DNA from: Litsea cubeba
Taxonomy: Eukaryota; Streptophyta; Magnoliopsida; Laurales; Lauraceae
Assembly: GCA_012931725.1 (NCBI GenBank)
Contig: CM022944.1
Coordinates: 65,873,743 to 65,937,742, forward strand
DNA: 64,000 nt
Direction of reading: 5' to 3'
Made by a program: the position numbers and the translations under genes. Below the pieces are notes generated by a model, which was given only the letters and a program-made list of their open reading frames with translations, did no database searches and had not been told where the DNA came from. Positions 1 through 12,440 of this stretch are shown piece by piece. Every line of letters starts with the position of its first letter. The first letter of the stretch is position 1.

Positions 1-687
1 GTATGGATCATCTCAAAATGACTCCAATAGGTTCCCTATCAAATTTCAAGTCAATCGGACATCAGTTGACCGCACATCAAAGCGCGACATCTTCCTCGCG
101 ACAAAATCAAGTCTACTAGCGACAGGACCCCATACGGCTTCAAAACTCAAAGAAAATCCTATGGTTGGTATTATTTATTGCTCAGGAGACTTCACCTCAA
201 ATCTCAGGTCATTCCGACATTGTTTGACCCAATTTCAGCTTCTGACGGAAAATTGGCAACTCTACGCTACAAAGTTCTCGGCTTTCCCTAAAAATCGAAA
301 ATTTTGCACCCCAAAATGCAAGGATTCTCGTCATGTTTTCTGCAGGGAAATCAAGCCAATAAATGTTCAAAAATGTCAAGAAAAATACAGAAGAAAAAAG
401 AATCAGAAAAAACATCAAAACGGCTGCAAAACGGGAACCAAAGGGGAAAAATCCCTCCAGGGTCGCAGCCCGCGACCCTGGCCCCGGATCGCCCTCGACC
501 ATGGAGCCCCGGGTCGCTGGATTCGTCCTGAAAATCCCCGTTTTCCATCATTTTTCGCGTTTTGAAGTTTCCAACTCCTGTGATTTTTTAAAATTCATAC
601 TTTTGAGGCAATAAATCCAACAACACCCGCCAAAATCACTGGTCCGTCTTCAAGAGTATCAAAATCAACATTGATCACCAACCGGTC
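1..687 (+). mobile_element. Tat-like LTR fragment (element Z, left part)
   Basis: This stretch matches the interior of the family LTRs seen at 18268, 42670 and 53456: the ATGGATCATCT start, the GC-rich CGCGACCCTGG block and the ACATTGATCACC segment occur in the same order. It is cut off on the left by the window edge. It stops at 687, inside the LTR, exactly where a minus-strand LTR begins. The last five bases, CGGTC (683-687), are a candidate target-site duplication. It holds no gene; the short ORFs here are frames through LTR sequence. The likely continuation of this old copy is the leader/gag fragment at 46920. Confidence 0.85.
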
Positions 688-3238
688 TGATGGACAGTGC
701 ATTCTGCTCGGTGCTACCGAGGTCGGCGGACGTGGGAGTCTGTGGGATACGACCTTTTCACTACCGGGGGGCAAAAGCGGGCATCAACATTTTTTTGTGT
801 GGGTGTGCCAGATTTTCTATTTTACTTGGAATTGCAAGTGGTGATCCGGAGATCGACCTACGCAAGTAAAAAGGAAATCAACTTCTTTCAAGTTTTCCAT
901 TGAACATATTTAAGAAAAGAGACATTTTCTTTATTTGCCGTGAAAGGCTTTTTTTTTGGCATTTATTGCTGATTTTTGGCGTTTATAGTCGATTTTGGCA
1001 TTTATAGCCGATTTACAATTCTTATCAATAATGAAAGACAAGAGTTGTGATTTTTGTCTCTTTTAAAAAAATACAAACTACAATGAAAAGTAAGAAAAGG
1101 AGGATCTAACTTCTCAGGAGATTGTGGGGGACTTGATTCGCTTGGCTTGGCTATAATCTCACGTTTTTAGAGGACAAAGACCAAAAGGATGTCCTATGTC
1201 GAATAAAAAGCAAAGTAGACGGGCTAAAATGCCACGTCTAAGCCATTGGAGGCAGAAGGAAAAGGCAAGGACCTTGAGGGGGGTACCCTCCAAGGGACTT
1301 TTGTCACCTTGTAGCGATGGCCGGTGCAGAACTTTCGCAGAGTTTTCTCTCTTTCTTTATCTAGATCTTCTATGCTTGGAAGCTGATTAGATTCTGATCT
1401 CTGAGAGTTGTTTGATTTTTTCTGATCTTTGGGAGTTGTTTGATTTTTTCTGATCTGGAATTCTTTGGAATGCTCTCATATTGATAGGCTCTTGGTGCCA
1501 TTTAGGTGGGTTTATGGGCTTTTATTGTCATTAAGCCGCATAATGGGAGGAATTATAGGGTTTAATTCCTTTATTTTGTAACTCTTTTTTCTTGGCTTCT
1601 GGTTGGCCAGAGGAGATTGAGGGCATTTACTTGCCTTTAATCACCATGATGGGAGGAGTTTCATGGTTTAAATGCCATGAATCTCTTGACTTGTAACTCC
1701 CATTTGCTTGCTTCTGATTGGGCCGTCCAAAGAAATGAATTAATGACTACAATAAAGCTTGCCAATTAATTGCATTAAGTGGTCGCTGAGCAGTTGAAGA
1801 GTCGCGGGCCGTGCCGCGTTTTTTTGGGATTCTTCTGGCGATGATCATCGATGGATCTACATGTAGATCGACATCGGATGACCATGTAACTTCAGGTATT
1901 GGTTGCCAACAGCGGGTCGGTGCCATCTATCCTGTCGATTTCTTGATCGGTCGGGTAGAAAGCACACTTTTTTAGTTAACCGGTTGGTGATCAATGTTGA
2001 TTTTGATACTCTTGATGATTGACCCGTGATCTTGACAGATGTCAAAGGATTTTGTGCCTCAAAATTATGAATTTTGGAAAATCTCAGGAGTTGGACGCTT
2101 CGAATCGCGAAAAACGATGAAAAACGGGCTTTCTAGGGTGAACCTGGCGATTCTGGGCTCCATGGTCGCCGGTGACCATGGGCCAGGGTCGCAGGGGCCT
2201 GCAACCCCGGGGAGGGGGGGGGGATTTTCCCCTTTTGTCCCGTTTTGCGACCGTTTTTGATGTTTTTCGATTCTTTTTTTCTACTGTATTTTTTCTTGAT
2301 GTTTTTCATCATTTGTTGGCTTGATTTACTTGTAGAAAACTTGACGTGAATCCTTGCATTTTCGAGTGCAAAGTTTCCAATTTTCCGAGAAAGCCGAGGA
2401 CTTTGTCGCGTAGAGTTGCCGATTTTCCGTCAGAAGCTGAAACTGGGTCAAACGGTGTCGAATGACCTGAAATTTGGGGTGTAGCCTCCTGAACAATAAA
2501 TAAGACCAACCATAGGCTTTTGTTTGAGTTTTGAAGCCGTTAGGGGTCCTATCGCTAGCAGATTTGTTTTTATCGCGAGGGGGATGTCGCGCTTTGATGT
2601 GCGGTCAACCGGTGTCCGATTGACTTGAAATTTGGCAGGGAACCTATTGGAGTCATTTTAAGATGATTCATAGGCTCTATCTTAGAAACCCTAGTCCCGG
2701 GGAGCTTCACCACCGAGAGGCCTGATTTGGCTTCCGAGCGTCAAAGTCTGGTCAAGTGTTGTCGAAATGACCTGAAACTTGACGTATAACCCTTTGTAAG
2801 CATTTTGAAGCCGTCCATGTGCTCTGTCTGTTGAGTGATGGCCTCGGTGGTTCTCGCCGCTGTGAGGCTTGATTTAGCTGTTCGAGGGTTGATGTGGGGT
2901 CAAACGTTGTCGGTTTGACTTGGAACTTACGTGGAGCCTTTTGGATGTATTTTGAGACTATCCATAGGCTCTGATCGAAGATTTGGTGTCTCCGATGTTT
3001 TCACTGCCGGGAGCTCCTTTTCAGCTGCTGGAGAAGCGAAGTTAGGCCAAATGATTTTGAAATATCCCGAAACTTCTTATGTACTCCTCTTTTGGCTGTC
3101 TTGAAGGATCTTGCAGTTTTTGTTTGATTCTGACAAGATTTGATTTTTTGAAAGTAGCATTGCCTATTTATGGCAGGCTGCGACTTCATGTAGCTTTTTA
3201 GATCTTGAAGAGGCAAAGTGACATTTTTGGTGTCAACA
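688..3238 (-). repeat. Tat-like LTR, minus orientation (composite left end)
   Basis: A complete LTR of 2551 bp read on the minus strand. It begins TGTTGACACC at 3238 and ends in CCATCA at 688. The usual LTR TATA box is degraded here (about 1480, TATCAATA on the minus strand). The three GGCTATAAAYGCC units found in sister LTRs remain in degenerate form around 950-1015. It differs from the plus LTR ending at 46919 at roughly 18 of the first 100 terminal positions by eye, so it is old. Confidence 0.88.
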
Positions 3239-4017
3239 AATGCCCCCTCGAGGTGCAGCGACGAGTTGATTAACTTTTGTAGTCGATGTGCCTCGAAGAG
3301 ATTTTTGAATGAGAGCTTTTGACTTGACCAAGAGTCTTTGAGCAGTCTTTCTTTTGGTATTGTAGCCTTTTAAGCTTCCAAGGGAATTTTATGGTAGTGA
3401 AAGGGATCACACACCATCTCAAGGCAAAGTTTTGAAGATGACATCAGTGATGTGGATTTAGGTTTTTGACCTTGTGACCTAAGAAGCTGTATGTGGCAGG
3501 TTAGGGGGTCGGGTTTGGTTTTGACCGTGTGACCCAACAAGCTGTATGTGGAATGTTGGGAGGGTCGATTTTGGTTTTGATCTTGTGACCTAACAGGCTG
3601 TATGTGGCATGTTAGGGGATCATGTTTTGGTTTTTGATTTTGGTCTTGTGACCTAACAAGCTGTATGTGGCAAGTTAGGGGACCAGGATTTGGTTTGGAT
3701 TTTTGTGGAATGTCAATTTCAAGATTTTGTCTCAATTTTGTATATGAGGCCGGATGGTTCAATTTTTGAAAGCTCATGGGGCTTGGAATTATTTTTGTAT
3801 GGTCCAATCAACTCAAAAGAGGCATGGAACCATTTTTGTATGCTCTTGGTAAGAGGGATTTCTCTTTGACTAGAATCCCAAAAAAATTTTTTCTTTTTTT
3901 TTTTTTAAGTGCCTAGGTGGTCAAACCTGGCTCAGATGGGCTAACCCATGGGACCTTAAGCTTTTGAAATAGCTTAGATCTCATATGGTGTCTTTTTTGT
4001 AAATAATATCTAAACAT
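3239..4017. repeat. 3' untranslated region with purine tract and about 60-bp repeats (composite left)
   Basis: On the minus strand CGAGGGGGCATT (3239-3250) directly precedes the LTR and is the candidate polypurine tract. Between about 3440 and 3700 are four imperfect units of about 60 bp built around AAGCTGTATGTGGCA and TTAGGTCACAAG. The same array lies at 16780-17030 and 42200-42450, so it belongs to the family. ORFs crossing it are translated repeats, not genes. Confidence 0.75.
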
Positions 4018-4318
4018 ATCTCTTTTGGATAGAGAATATCTAAGAATATCTTTATTTGGAGAGAATCTCTCATGTTCCCTTTATTTTGGGAGAGAATATC
4101 TCAAGATTTCTTTCTTTGGGAGAGAATATCTGAAATCTCCTATCTTTTGGGAGAAAATATCTCATTGATTTCTTTTTGGAAGAGAATCCCTCAAGATATC
4201 TTCCTTTTGGGAAAGAATCTTTCTAAGTTCTTTCTTTTGGTAAGGTTACTAATTAGTAACACTTACCACTTTCTTCTTTCCTTTTTTGGTTTGCTCTCTT
4301 CTATAAAAGCAAGGAGGA
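4005..4318 (+). promoter_or_regulatory. Putative PMD-gene promoter with AATATCT cluster and TATA box
   Basis: A TATA box (TATAAAA, 4312-4318) lies 112 bp upstream of the PMD start codon at 4430. Upstream is an imperfect tandem array of about 30-bp units containing AATATCT six times (4005, 4035, 4045, 4095, 4125, 4156). The last is a perfect AAAATATCT (4154-4162), the sequence known in plants as the evening element. The same arrangement occurs in reverse at 16188-16500 and 41669-41985. Promoter function is inferred from position, the TATA box and conservation in three copies. Confidence 0.55.
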
Positions 4319-4429
4319 GGTTGGATCTCTTACTCTTATTGCTTTCTTTTGCAAAAATCCCAAGAGGGCATCAAGACCAAGAGTTCTTCTTCTTCAAGAT
4401 CTTCAAGACTATCTTCTTCTTCTCCATCA

Positions 4430-7400
4430 ATGGCTTCAAGTAAGTTCCCTTTTTTCAAGAAAACTCCATTGTAGGAAATAGGATGATAAAAAAGTTCTTT
4501 CTTTCTTTTATTTTATTTTTTTTCTTTTCTTTTTCATGTGTTTTCCCCTTTTTTTTAAATGTTTTTTTTTTGGTTCTTTTCTTTCTCCCCCTTTTTTTAG
4601 AGAAAGTTTCTTTCTTTTTTTTTTTGCTCATCATGATAATGCATTTTTTTGGCAAACCAAGATGTTCATGCATGTATTTTTTTGTAAATTGAATTGGTAG
4701 CATGATGTGATAGCATACCGGAAAGTTTTTGCAAATTTGGGAATTTGGAGCTCGCGGCGATGTTGAGCCCTTCCTGATTTTGTGAAGACTTTGAGGTTTT
4801 GAAAGTTTGGAGTTTCGGAGCTCGCAGTAATGTTGAGCCCATCTTCAAGCTTTCTATTTCTTTCGGGGTATTTCCTTTTTCTTTGGAATTGCCCCGGAGT
4901 CATGTCAAAATTTCGCCAGATTTTTTTTTAGTGAAATTCTGTCATTTTGATGATGATCTTTTTCTTTTCCAATGTTTGCAGGTGGATCCTCCAGAACGAA
5001 CAAGGGTATAGAGCCTACTACAAGCGTACCTCGTCGATCTGCTAGATCTTCTAATCCGGCCGTTTAGCAGGCTTGGGAGAAGGTCCAATATGTTGAGAGA
5101 AACCTGGAAGAGTGTGACTCTCTCAACAAGGATGAGATGAGAGAGCGACTAATCGCTCTCAAGGGAGAGGAATTTTATAAGATCATGGTAAGCAGTTGTC
5201 CATGGTTGATAGACGATCAGAGGGTTTTACCCGAGCCAACCTTCTTCTTTGGTGATGTAGTCCCTGACGACATGACATACCAGAGGAGATGGTTTGAGTT
5301 CTCTTACACAACTGATGGTGAGGAGAGAACGATTATTGCCCGGTCGACATTTGATCGCACCATCTTGATTATGAGCCTTGCTCCCACGTGCTCTAAGAGG
5401 GAAGATCCTCCAAGCTGGGTGAAGAGGACAAATGTAATCAAGATCGGGGTTTTTGTTGGCAGTTCTCCTGGATATGCGGAGAAATCACCTGTTGACATGG
5501 ACATTTTGATGCTGGCCAACGGCTACCAGGGCTCTGATTATCCGTCAGGTCGATTTGGGATCAGTGGGCCTTGGTATTTTCAGCGGTGACGACAGCAATT
5601 GGGTGAAGCCTTTTCGACTTCGTGGCCGTTTCAGTGCTGACTCCAAGTGGAAGTCGTGGACTGATCGCGTCCTGCTGATTGTTGGCACCGTTTTGAAGGA
5701 AGCCGAGATTTTTTTTGCGGTCCACGCCTTTAGGGAGACCGTGATCTTTTCCAACGAGGCCTTCATGGCTATGTTGGAATCATTCCTTCCACAAACCAAT
5801 ACCTTCGTTGTGACGAATGGTGAGATTGGTTTCTCTTTGAAGGAGCTGAGCGCCATTACTGGATTGCCCATCCTTGGCAGACTCTATGAGGAGTTTATGC
5901 CGATCGACAGTGTCTTTGAGGAGCAGTCTGAGGAGTTCAGACTTTTGTACTTTCAGCTCATCGCCTTCTATGATTTGTTGAAGGAGAAGGAGGGCTCAAA
6001 AGTAAGATCCAGCAGTTGGAAGAGTTTTAGCTCTTCGTCTCCCAACTTCTTTGAAAGTGGGGAGCCTTCTGATAGCATGACCCGGGAAGACAGGGCTAAG
6101 GACCCGAGTTCGAAGAAGATTCTGGCTATGCAAGAAGAGTTGAGAGATTTCTTTGCGAGTACAAACGCCATATGTCCTGAGATTGCACTGCGGAGAGATC
6201 TCGCTGTTTACCTGGTGCCAACTCTTTACTCCTATCTGTGTACTGAACTGCAGGCTGCTATTTTTTTTGGTTGGGCTTGGGCTTCCCATGAACAGGGTAT
6301 TTTCAGCCCACATTTTCTATTCGTGGTACGTATACCACTATCCTGGCTTCCACCGGCTGGGTGCTGCATAGGATGATGATCCTCTGATGATTCGACTGGC
6401 TAAGGGGAAAGCTGTGTCCGAATCACTTTTGTTTGCCGCATGAGGATCCGACGATTCAGGGACGTCGAGATGGGGCAGTCTTCAGTGAAGCTTTCTCCGG
6501 ACGGAATAAGGCTTTTGACTTTGGTGTCTCCTGAGACTCTACAAGGGCAGGGTCGGGAAGGCATTACTCCTTGACGAATGCAGAGAATGAGTAGTTTTTC
6601 AGCATACGTGTCAGCACGATGGTGTACCGCGAACATCTTTTCGTTGACATCCAGCCGTATGTACCTTCTCATTCTGCTATGCAATTGGGCTTTTCTCAAG
6701 GCGTTGTTGGAGCGCCTTCAAGCATGGTGAGCGCTTTGGAGGCTTGTAGGATGGTAGAAATGCATGGGCTTTTTATAGTGCTGAAGACACTACTGCCATG
6801 ATTTCTTATCCTGTGTTGTTGACTTCCCGGACTACCGGCTTTGCAAAGTGGTTCGCGGAGAGCTTTTCGGCATATCGAGGGGTTTCCAAAAAGGAGCTTG
6901 ATGTGAAGCTATCGTCTGGAAAAGGCCTTGGAAAGTCGGATGGCATCCGGCGAGAGGAAGTTTGGGCCTTCCTTTCTGGAGAGAAGCACAAGATAGGCTT
7001 TCTTGGTGACAAGGGCGTCATTGGTTCTGAAGCTGTTCGAGAAATACCTGATGAGGCTTTAGAACAGTTAGAACAGGAGGAAGCTGAGCTTGATGCTTGG
7101 ATGCAAGCGGCACAGAGGCGAGCTTCCGTGGAGTCTACTCACAAGGGTAGACCATCCAATGAGGAGTCAAGTGGGAGACCTGACTCTGACAGTGGGGTAG
7201 GTTCCTCTAAGAAGCGAGCCCGCAGAAGTAAGAGGAAGAGGAGTCATCATCGCAGCAAGGAGCAACATGAAGGTTCTCCTGATTTAGAAGTTCCTCTTAC
7301 TATCAATGAGGAGGTTCCAGAGGATCTGCCGAGCCTTCGGAAAAGAGGGGCTGAGAAGAAGAGACCGCCGGTGAAGGTATGATTCTTCCTCTTTATCTTT

Positions 7401-8714
7401 CTGTTTCTTTCATGGAATTTTCCATGTCTTGATTTGCTTTCTCCCCCTGCTGCTCTTTTTTTTTTTACAAGAGGATGAAGACTTGGCGATGCCTGAGGTT
7501 CCTGCCGATGAGGCAGTGATGGATCCGACTGTGGCACCGGAAGAAGATTTGAGGGACTCTGGAGTGGTTTTAGAATCTCCAACTGGTATGACTTCTTTTG
7601 CTTTCTTTGTTTTTTTTTATGTGACTTAGTTTGCTAACACACATTTTTTTTTGTCAGCTGACTTGTCATAGGATTCCGATGACTTTGAACCATCAATGAC
7701 GCAAATGTTGACGATGCTTCCGATGAGTTCATGGAGGAAGAGAGTGTTCCGCCAGTCGTCGAAGAAGGTATTTTATAGTAATAACCCTGATAATGATTTT
7801 TTAAATAGGATCATATTCATACTTTTTTGTGTTTCTTTGGCAGGTTTTGAAGCGACAGAGGAGAGTCCATTGCTTCCTTCAGAATTAGAGCAAGGGGTGC
7901 CAGAGGTTGATCCAGAGGTAGAGACTCCTGCAACCAATTCTGACACGGTGGAGGAGGTACCTTGTGCTGAGATTCCTTCCTCAGTAACTCCAACTGGAAA
8001 GAGTTCTTTTGTTACTCTTCCAACGGGGCATGACATGAGCAGCTGACTGAAAGAGCGGGGCGAATCTTCAGTTGGGCCATCTCTTTTTTTTACGAAAAAG
8101 GTGCTCGCGTGGGTTCTGAGCTCTTGGATTGAGACTCTCATTTCTGGGCACTTGGATGTCGGATTTGGCATGATCCAGCATGTGCAGGAGATTCTCGGTG
8201 ATGCCGAAGAGGCTGGTCTGGATGTCACAGGTGCCAGGGCGATCGTTGATAGGATCATCGCACTGGGTGACAAGTGGTTTGAGACCATTGGTTTTGCTGA
8301 CGACCAGTTCTTCAAGGAGATGTTCCTGGACCTTGCTGATAAGGCTAAATCTGACCTGAATGACGCTACACAAAGCAGGAAGCAGCTAGTCCAAGAGAAG
8401 AACTTAGAAGAGCTAGCCATCATTGGGCTGACACATGACCTTAACATCCTTGATAGGGAGGTCGATGAGGCCAGGAAACGTCTTGAGCATTTAAAGGCAC
8501 AAGTCGCCGCCAAGTGGGCTGTTATAACAGAGGCTCGCGATAGGGAGAGTGCTCTGATTCGTCGGGTTGCAGATGCTGATCGAAAGAAGGGTTGCAGTCT
8601 TCTCCAGCATCTCATGTCAAGTTCCTGAAGAAGCGTGGCTTGGAAACTATGACGGCTGAGGCCAAGAGTCTGCTTGAGGAGCTCAAATCTTGGCTAGAGA
8701 CCATTTTTGGTTGA
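4430..8714 (+). pseudogene. Plant mobile domain (PMD) gene, plus copy, five exons, broken
   Basis: The gene lies antisense to the composite's pol. Exon 1 is ten bases (ATGGCTTCAA, 4430-4439) followed by GTAAGT. Exon 2 starts after TTTGCAG at 4982, giving MASSGSSRTNKG. Later exons are approximately 4982-7376, 7472-7585, 7658-7767 and 7844-8714. The product holds a PMD (aminotransferase-like mobile domain) core with TNTFVVTNGEIGFSLKELSA and ITGLPILG, a basic patch KKRARRSKRKRS, acidic linkers and a C-terminal coiled coil. It is disabled by a nonsense codon (TAG, 5065-5067), several frameshifts (near 5540, 6310-6800 and in exon 4) and an in-frame-region deletion near 6210 that removes about 35 residues present in the 39.5-kb copy. 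The third-intron acceptor side and the exon 5 end at TGA 8712-8714 match the sister copy. PMD proteins are known as MAIN/MAIL-type plant proteins and as transposon-linked proteins; the molecular role here is unknown. Confidence 0.8.
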
Positions 8715-9125
8715 GCTCCTGATTTTTGTAGCAGAAACTATCCTTCCTCTTTTTTTTTTGGTACCACATGTATTTTTTAATTTTTTTGGTACTCTTTTTT
8801 TTGTAGTGGTTTGTAAAAACTTTTTTTTTGGTACCACATGTATTTTTTTATTTTTTTGGAACTCTTTTTTTTGTAGTGGTTTGTAAAAAGTTTTTTTTTG
8901 GTACCACATGTATTTTTTGGTACTCTTTTTTTTTCCTTACGCTCACTTAAATCATTTTGTGATGAAAACAATTGCTAAATGGGATGTTTTTTTTTGTTTT
9001 CCCTACGCTCACTTAAATCCTTTTGTGATGAAAGCAATTGCGAAATGGGATATTTTTTTTGTTTTGTTTTTCCTACGCTCACTTAAATATTTTTGTGATG
9101 AAAGCAATTGCTAAATGGGATTTGA
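8715..9125. repeat. Tandem repeats at the PMD 3' end (plus copy)
   Basis: About three units of 65-70 bp contain GGTACCACATGTATTTTTT and TTTGTAGTGGTTTGTAAAAA. They are followed by three to four units of about 50-60 bp built on TACGCTCACTTAAAT and GCAATTGCTAAATGGGAT. No gene is supported; the ORFs are translations of the repeats. Confidence 0.8.
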
Positions 9126-9540
9126 TCAAAAGTTTGTCATTTTGTGAAAATCTTTCATCAAATGATTGTTTTGGCATGGGAGCCCGATTTTATTTATGGC
9201 ATGAGAGCCGGTTTTTTGTGGCATTGATAGCCGAGTTTGTGGCATTGATAGCCGATTTTTTTTTTGAAAGCCAAGTTTTGATTGGTGGCATTGATAGCTG
9301 GTTTTGTTTTGTGGAATTGATAGCTGGTTTGTTTTGTGGCATTGATAGCCGGTTTGTGGCATTGATAACTGGTTTGTGGCATTTATAGCCTGTTTTGCTG
9401 GCATTGATAGTCGGTTTGTGGCATTGATAGTCGGGTTTTGGTGGCATTGATAGCCGGTTTGCTTGGTGGCATTGATAGCCAGTTTTGGTGGCATTGATAG
9501 CCGGTTTTGGTGGCATTTATAGCCAGTTTTGGTTTTCAAA
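9126..9540. repeat. GGCATTGATAGCC minisatellite (composite left)
   Basis: About a dozen copies of GGCATTGATAGCC spaced 18-35 bp apart by short G/T-rich spacers. Each copy has GGC/GCC inverted ends. It is the reverse complement of the array at 36120-36450. The peptide-like repeats obtained by translation (NATKTGYQCHQ and similar) are a by-product. Confidence 0.85.
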
Positions 9541-10100
9541 AATGCAAGTATCGACTAAAAGTCGCCTCCCTGCTGAATGGTCTTGCAAGTATCGATGGAA
9601 TGTCGCATCCTTGCTCATTCGGTTGCCTGTATCGATGGAATGTCGCATCCTCACGGATTTGGGTGCAAGTATCGATGGAATGTCGCTTCCTTGCTTTTCA
9701 AAAATATTGGTTTTGTGGGTACTGACTTGATGTCGTTTCCCCACTATTTTGAAATTTGCGGTTTTCTTGAACCTTTGGGTTATGGATATCAACTGAAATG
9801 TTGCATCTTCACGATTTCTTGGTTTTCTCGAACCTTTGAAGTTTGGGTTGTGGATATCAACTGAAATGTTGAGTCTCCAAGGTTTTGAGTTATTTTTTTC
9901 AAACCTTTTTAGATTTTGGGTTGCGGATATCAACTGAAATGTTGCGTATCCATGGTTTTGGATTTTGGAAGTATCGACCAAATGTCGCTTCCCTGCGATT
10001 TTGGAAGTGTCGAACGTGGTTCGCATGCTTCCAATTTGTGCGAGTATCGACTAAGTGTCGCTTCCCCGCGGTTTTTGAAAAACCTTTTTTTTTTGTTTAA
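9541..10100. repeat. TGCAAGTATCGA tandem array (composite left)
   Basis: Ten or so imperfect units of 35-60 bp carry GCAAGTATCGA followed by a variable TGGAATGTCGC-like segment. It lies between the 3' end of pol (minus strand) and the 3' end of PMD (plus strand), as the 35750-36115 array does in the nested element. From 10101 to about 10420 there is only AT-rich spacer plus the end of the damaged integrase frame. Confidence 0.8.
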
Positions 10101-10285
10101 AGACACGAGGGTCATAAGTTTTTGACCTAAAATCATTTTGGTGGTAAAAGGCAGGGTGGACTAGGGTGGAAATCACTGAATCCGGATTTTATTTCAAAAC
10201 TTGAATTTTGGGTTCAAGGGTTAAAAATTTTGGTCAAGTTAGGGAAAGGTTCCTAAACTTGGAATTTTTTTTTAACAATGAAACA

Positions 10286-11482
10286 CTAAAAATAAGTATT
10301 GTTTGAATTTCTAGAAATTTCAACATTTGATATGAAAATTCTAAAAAGAGTGGGTTTAACGAGCGAGTACCTAAAAACCGGTTTTGGCCGTACAAGTATT
10401 GCTTTTACCCAGTTTGGCTCAAATTTGCCTTTGGACTTGTGAGCGAAGACCATTGGTCTTTTTACCGCAAGAACCAAGTCACCCTTTTTGTAGGCACGTT
10501 GCCTGACCTTTTTGTCGAAAGATCCTGCCATGCGTGCTTGGTAAAGTTTAATGCTTTGCCGAGCTTCGAGCCGTCTCTCATCGAGATTGTCCAGCTCATG
10601 GAGTCGCAATTTGACATTGCTTTCTTGAGTCATGTCATTTTCCAAGAATACCCTCAACGAAGGAATTTTTACTTCCAAGGGTACGACAGCTTCGCATCCA
10701 TAGACCAAGGAGAATAGTGTGCTATGGGTTGGTCCTCGAACGGTGGTTCGATAGGCCCACAAAGCTTCAGACAGTTTGTCGCTCCAGTCTCTTTTGTGAC
10801 TAGAGACCATTTTCTTGAGGGCTTTGCAGAGTGTCTTGTTGAAAGCTTCTGCTAATCCATTTGTTGCCGGATTGTATGGACTCGAAGGACAGCTTTGGAT
10901 TTTGTATTTGTCGCAGAACCTGTAGAATCGATGATCCCGAAATTGTGGTCCGTTATCATGGACGAATCTTTTAGGTATGCCGAAATAACAAATGATGTTT
11001 GTGCTCATGAACTGAAGGACTGATGAGGTCTTCATTTCGTTAAGCGCAAATGCTTCTAACCACTTGGAGAAATAATCCCTAGCGGTAAAGATGAAGCGAT
11101 GACCTTTGCTTGAAGGGGGAGAAATAGGACCTATGATGTCCATACCCCAGGCTTCGAAAGGCCATGAGATCGCTGTAGGATGTAGCCATTCTGGAGGCAT
11201 GTGAACATAATCTCCGTGAACTTGGCATTGTTGGCAGCGCTTAGCAAATTGCATTGCGTCAGCTACCATGGTAGGCCAGTAATAACCTAACCTTTTTATC
11301 TGATGGTAGAGCTTTGGACCAGCCTGATGAGCTCCACAAAGACCAGCATGAACTTCTTTGAGTGTTTCTTCAGCCTCTTGTTGTGACAAGCACCGTAGAA
11401 GTACCCCGTTGAAGGATTTCCTGTAAAGGATTTTTGAAGGAATATCCAAATGAAAGATTGGGGTTCGCCTTTGGATGCTTAC
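10286..11482 (-). pseudogene. pol: Integrase region of pol (composite), C terminus deleted
   Basis: The frame from 11449 to 10286 encodes a Ty3/gypsy integrase. The zinc-binding H34, H41, C72, C75 and the catalytic triad D104 (GMDIIGP), D165 (HDNGPQF) and E201 (GLAEAFNK) are all present. The integrase inserts cDNA into the host genome. Upstream a TGG codon has become TAG at about 11480, separating it from RNase H. Near 10420 about 137 bp are missing compared with 35225-35360; the two breakpoints share CCAAA-TGGG. The true C-terminal residues are replaced by about 45 residues of read-through sequence. Confidence 0.85.
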
Positions 11483-12440
11483 CTATTCTTTTGGATCTTC
11501 AGGTAGGATTCCAAACATAGTGTAATCAATGAATGGATCCCTCCAGTCGCCAATTGAAGGTTGAAGGATAGAGATCCGACTTCCCACCACTTGGTGGCAT
11601 TCAACAACTGCTTGGTGTGTGCTAAGAGGAGAAATGATTCTTCTTTCGTACACTGTGATTTGCATGTTTTCCCCTTCTTGGATTGTCATAGATGCAGCAA
11701 GTCCAGCCAGGGCATCTACACGTATGTTTTCACCTCTGCGAATGTGGGTGATGTGACAGATGTCAAACTTTTGCAGAAGCGATTGTGCCTTGTTGTAGTA
11801 GGGCAGCAGATCAGGCTTCCTGACTTCAAATTTCTGATTTATCTGGTTGACGATCAGTTGAGAGTCTCCAAAGATTTCCAGCATGGGGATACCGGATTCA
11901 ATGGCGAGTTCCAGTCTTAGGATCAGAGCTTGATATTCAGCTGCATTGTTTGTGCATGGTTCCAGTAGCGAGAAAGCATGTGGAATCATATATTTGTTGG
12001 GGCTAACAAAGAGGATGCCAACTCCCGAGATCAGCTGTCTTTTTTCATTTGTCCTGGTTACACCATCAAAGTACATGTCCCAGGAGGCATTTTGTGAGAA
12101 AGTCTCCACATTGTAGACTGGTTCATCTGGGAGATCATCTCTGAGTGGAGAATATTTAGGCAATGGATGCTCTGCGAGAAACTCTGCTAGAGCTTGGCCT
12201 TTGATTGCTTTTTATGGTACATACCTAATATCAAATTGTGACAGAAGGATGGACCATTTTGCCAGTCGGGCATTGAGAGAACCTACTTTTGTGACAAGGA
12301 CCTTCAAGAGGTTGATCCTTGAGACCAGGTAGACTGTGTTGGAAAGCAAGTAGTGACGTAGCTTTTGTACGGCGAACATCACTGCAAGAAATTCTTTTTC
12401 GATTGGAGAGTAGTGATGCTCTGCACCCGGTGGTCAGAAG
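11483..12440 (-). pseudogene. pol: RNase H regions of pol (composite)
   Basis: The frame 12163-11483 carries the second, archaeal-type RNase H of Tat elements: MYFDG, TNNAAEYQAL, GDSQLIV and RVDALAGLA provide the acidic active-site residues. It looks better preserved than in the nested element, where GDSQLIV reads RDFQLIV. Upstream, 12440-12170 encodes the end of the first RNase H and its connection, broken by a TAA at about 12212. Everything between the protease start and this RNase H is absent. Confidence 0.8.

Noticed and set aside
3370..3807. ORF of 145 aa with a repeated PLTCHIQ motif
   Set aside because: Translation of the 60-bp 3'UTR repeats; not kept open in the other two copies.
4072..4443. 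ORF of 123 aa rich in Phe/Leu/Ser, and similar ones at 16053-16424 and 41159-41812
   Set aside because: They run through the promoter repeats and 5' UTR of the PMD gene. The frame differs among copies and ends at the splice donor; low complexity.
7773..8615. 280-aa minus-strand ORF opposite PMD exon 5
   Set aside because: Antisense shadow of the coiled-coil exon; Ser/Arg-rich composition expected from complementing Glu/Ala/Leu codons.
9126..9540. Regularly spaced short repeats resembling a CRISPR array, and the repeat-peptide ORFs through them (also 36120-36450)
   Set aside because: Plant retrotransposon context, 13-bp motif with degenerate spacers and no cas genes. The ORFs are open in several frames because the repeats lack stops.
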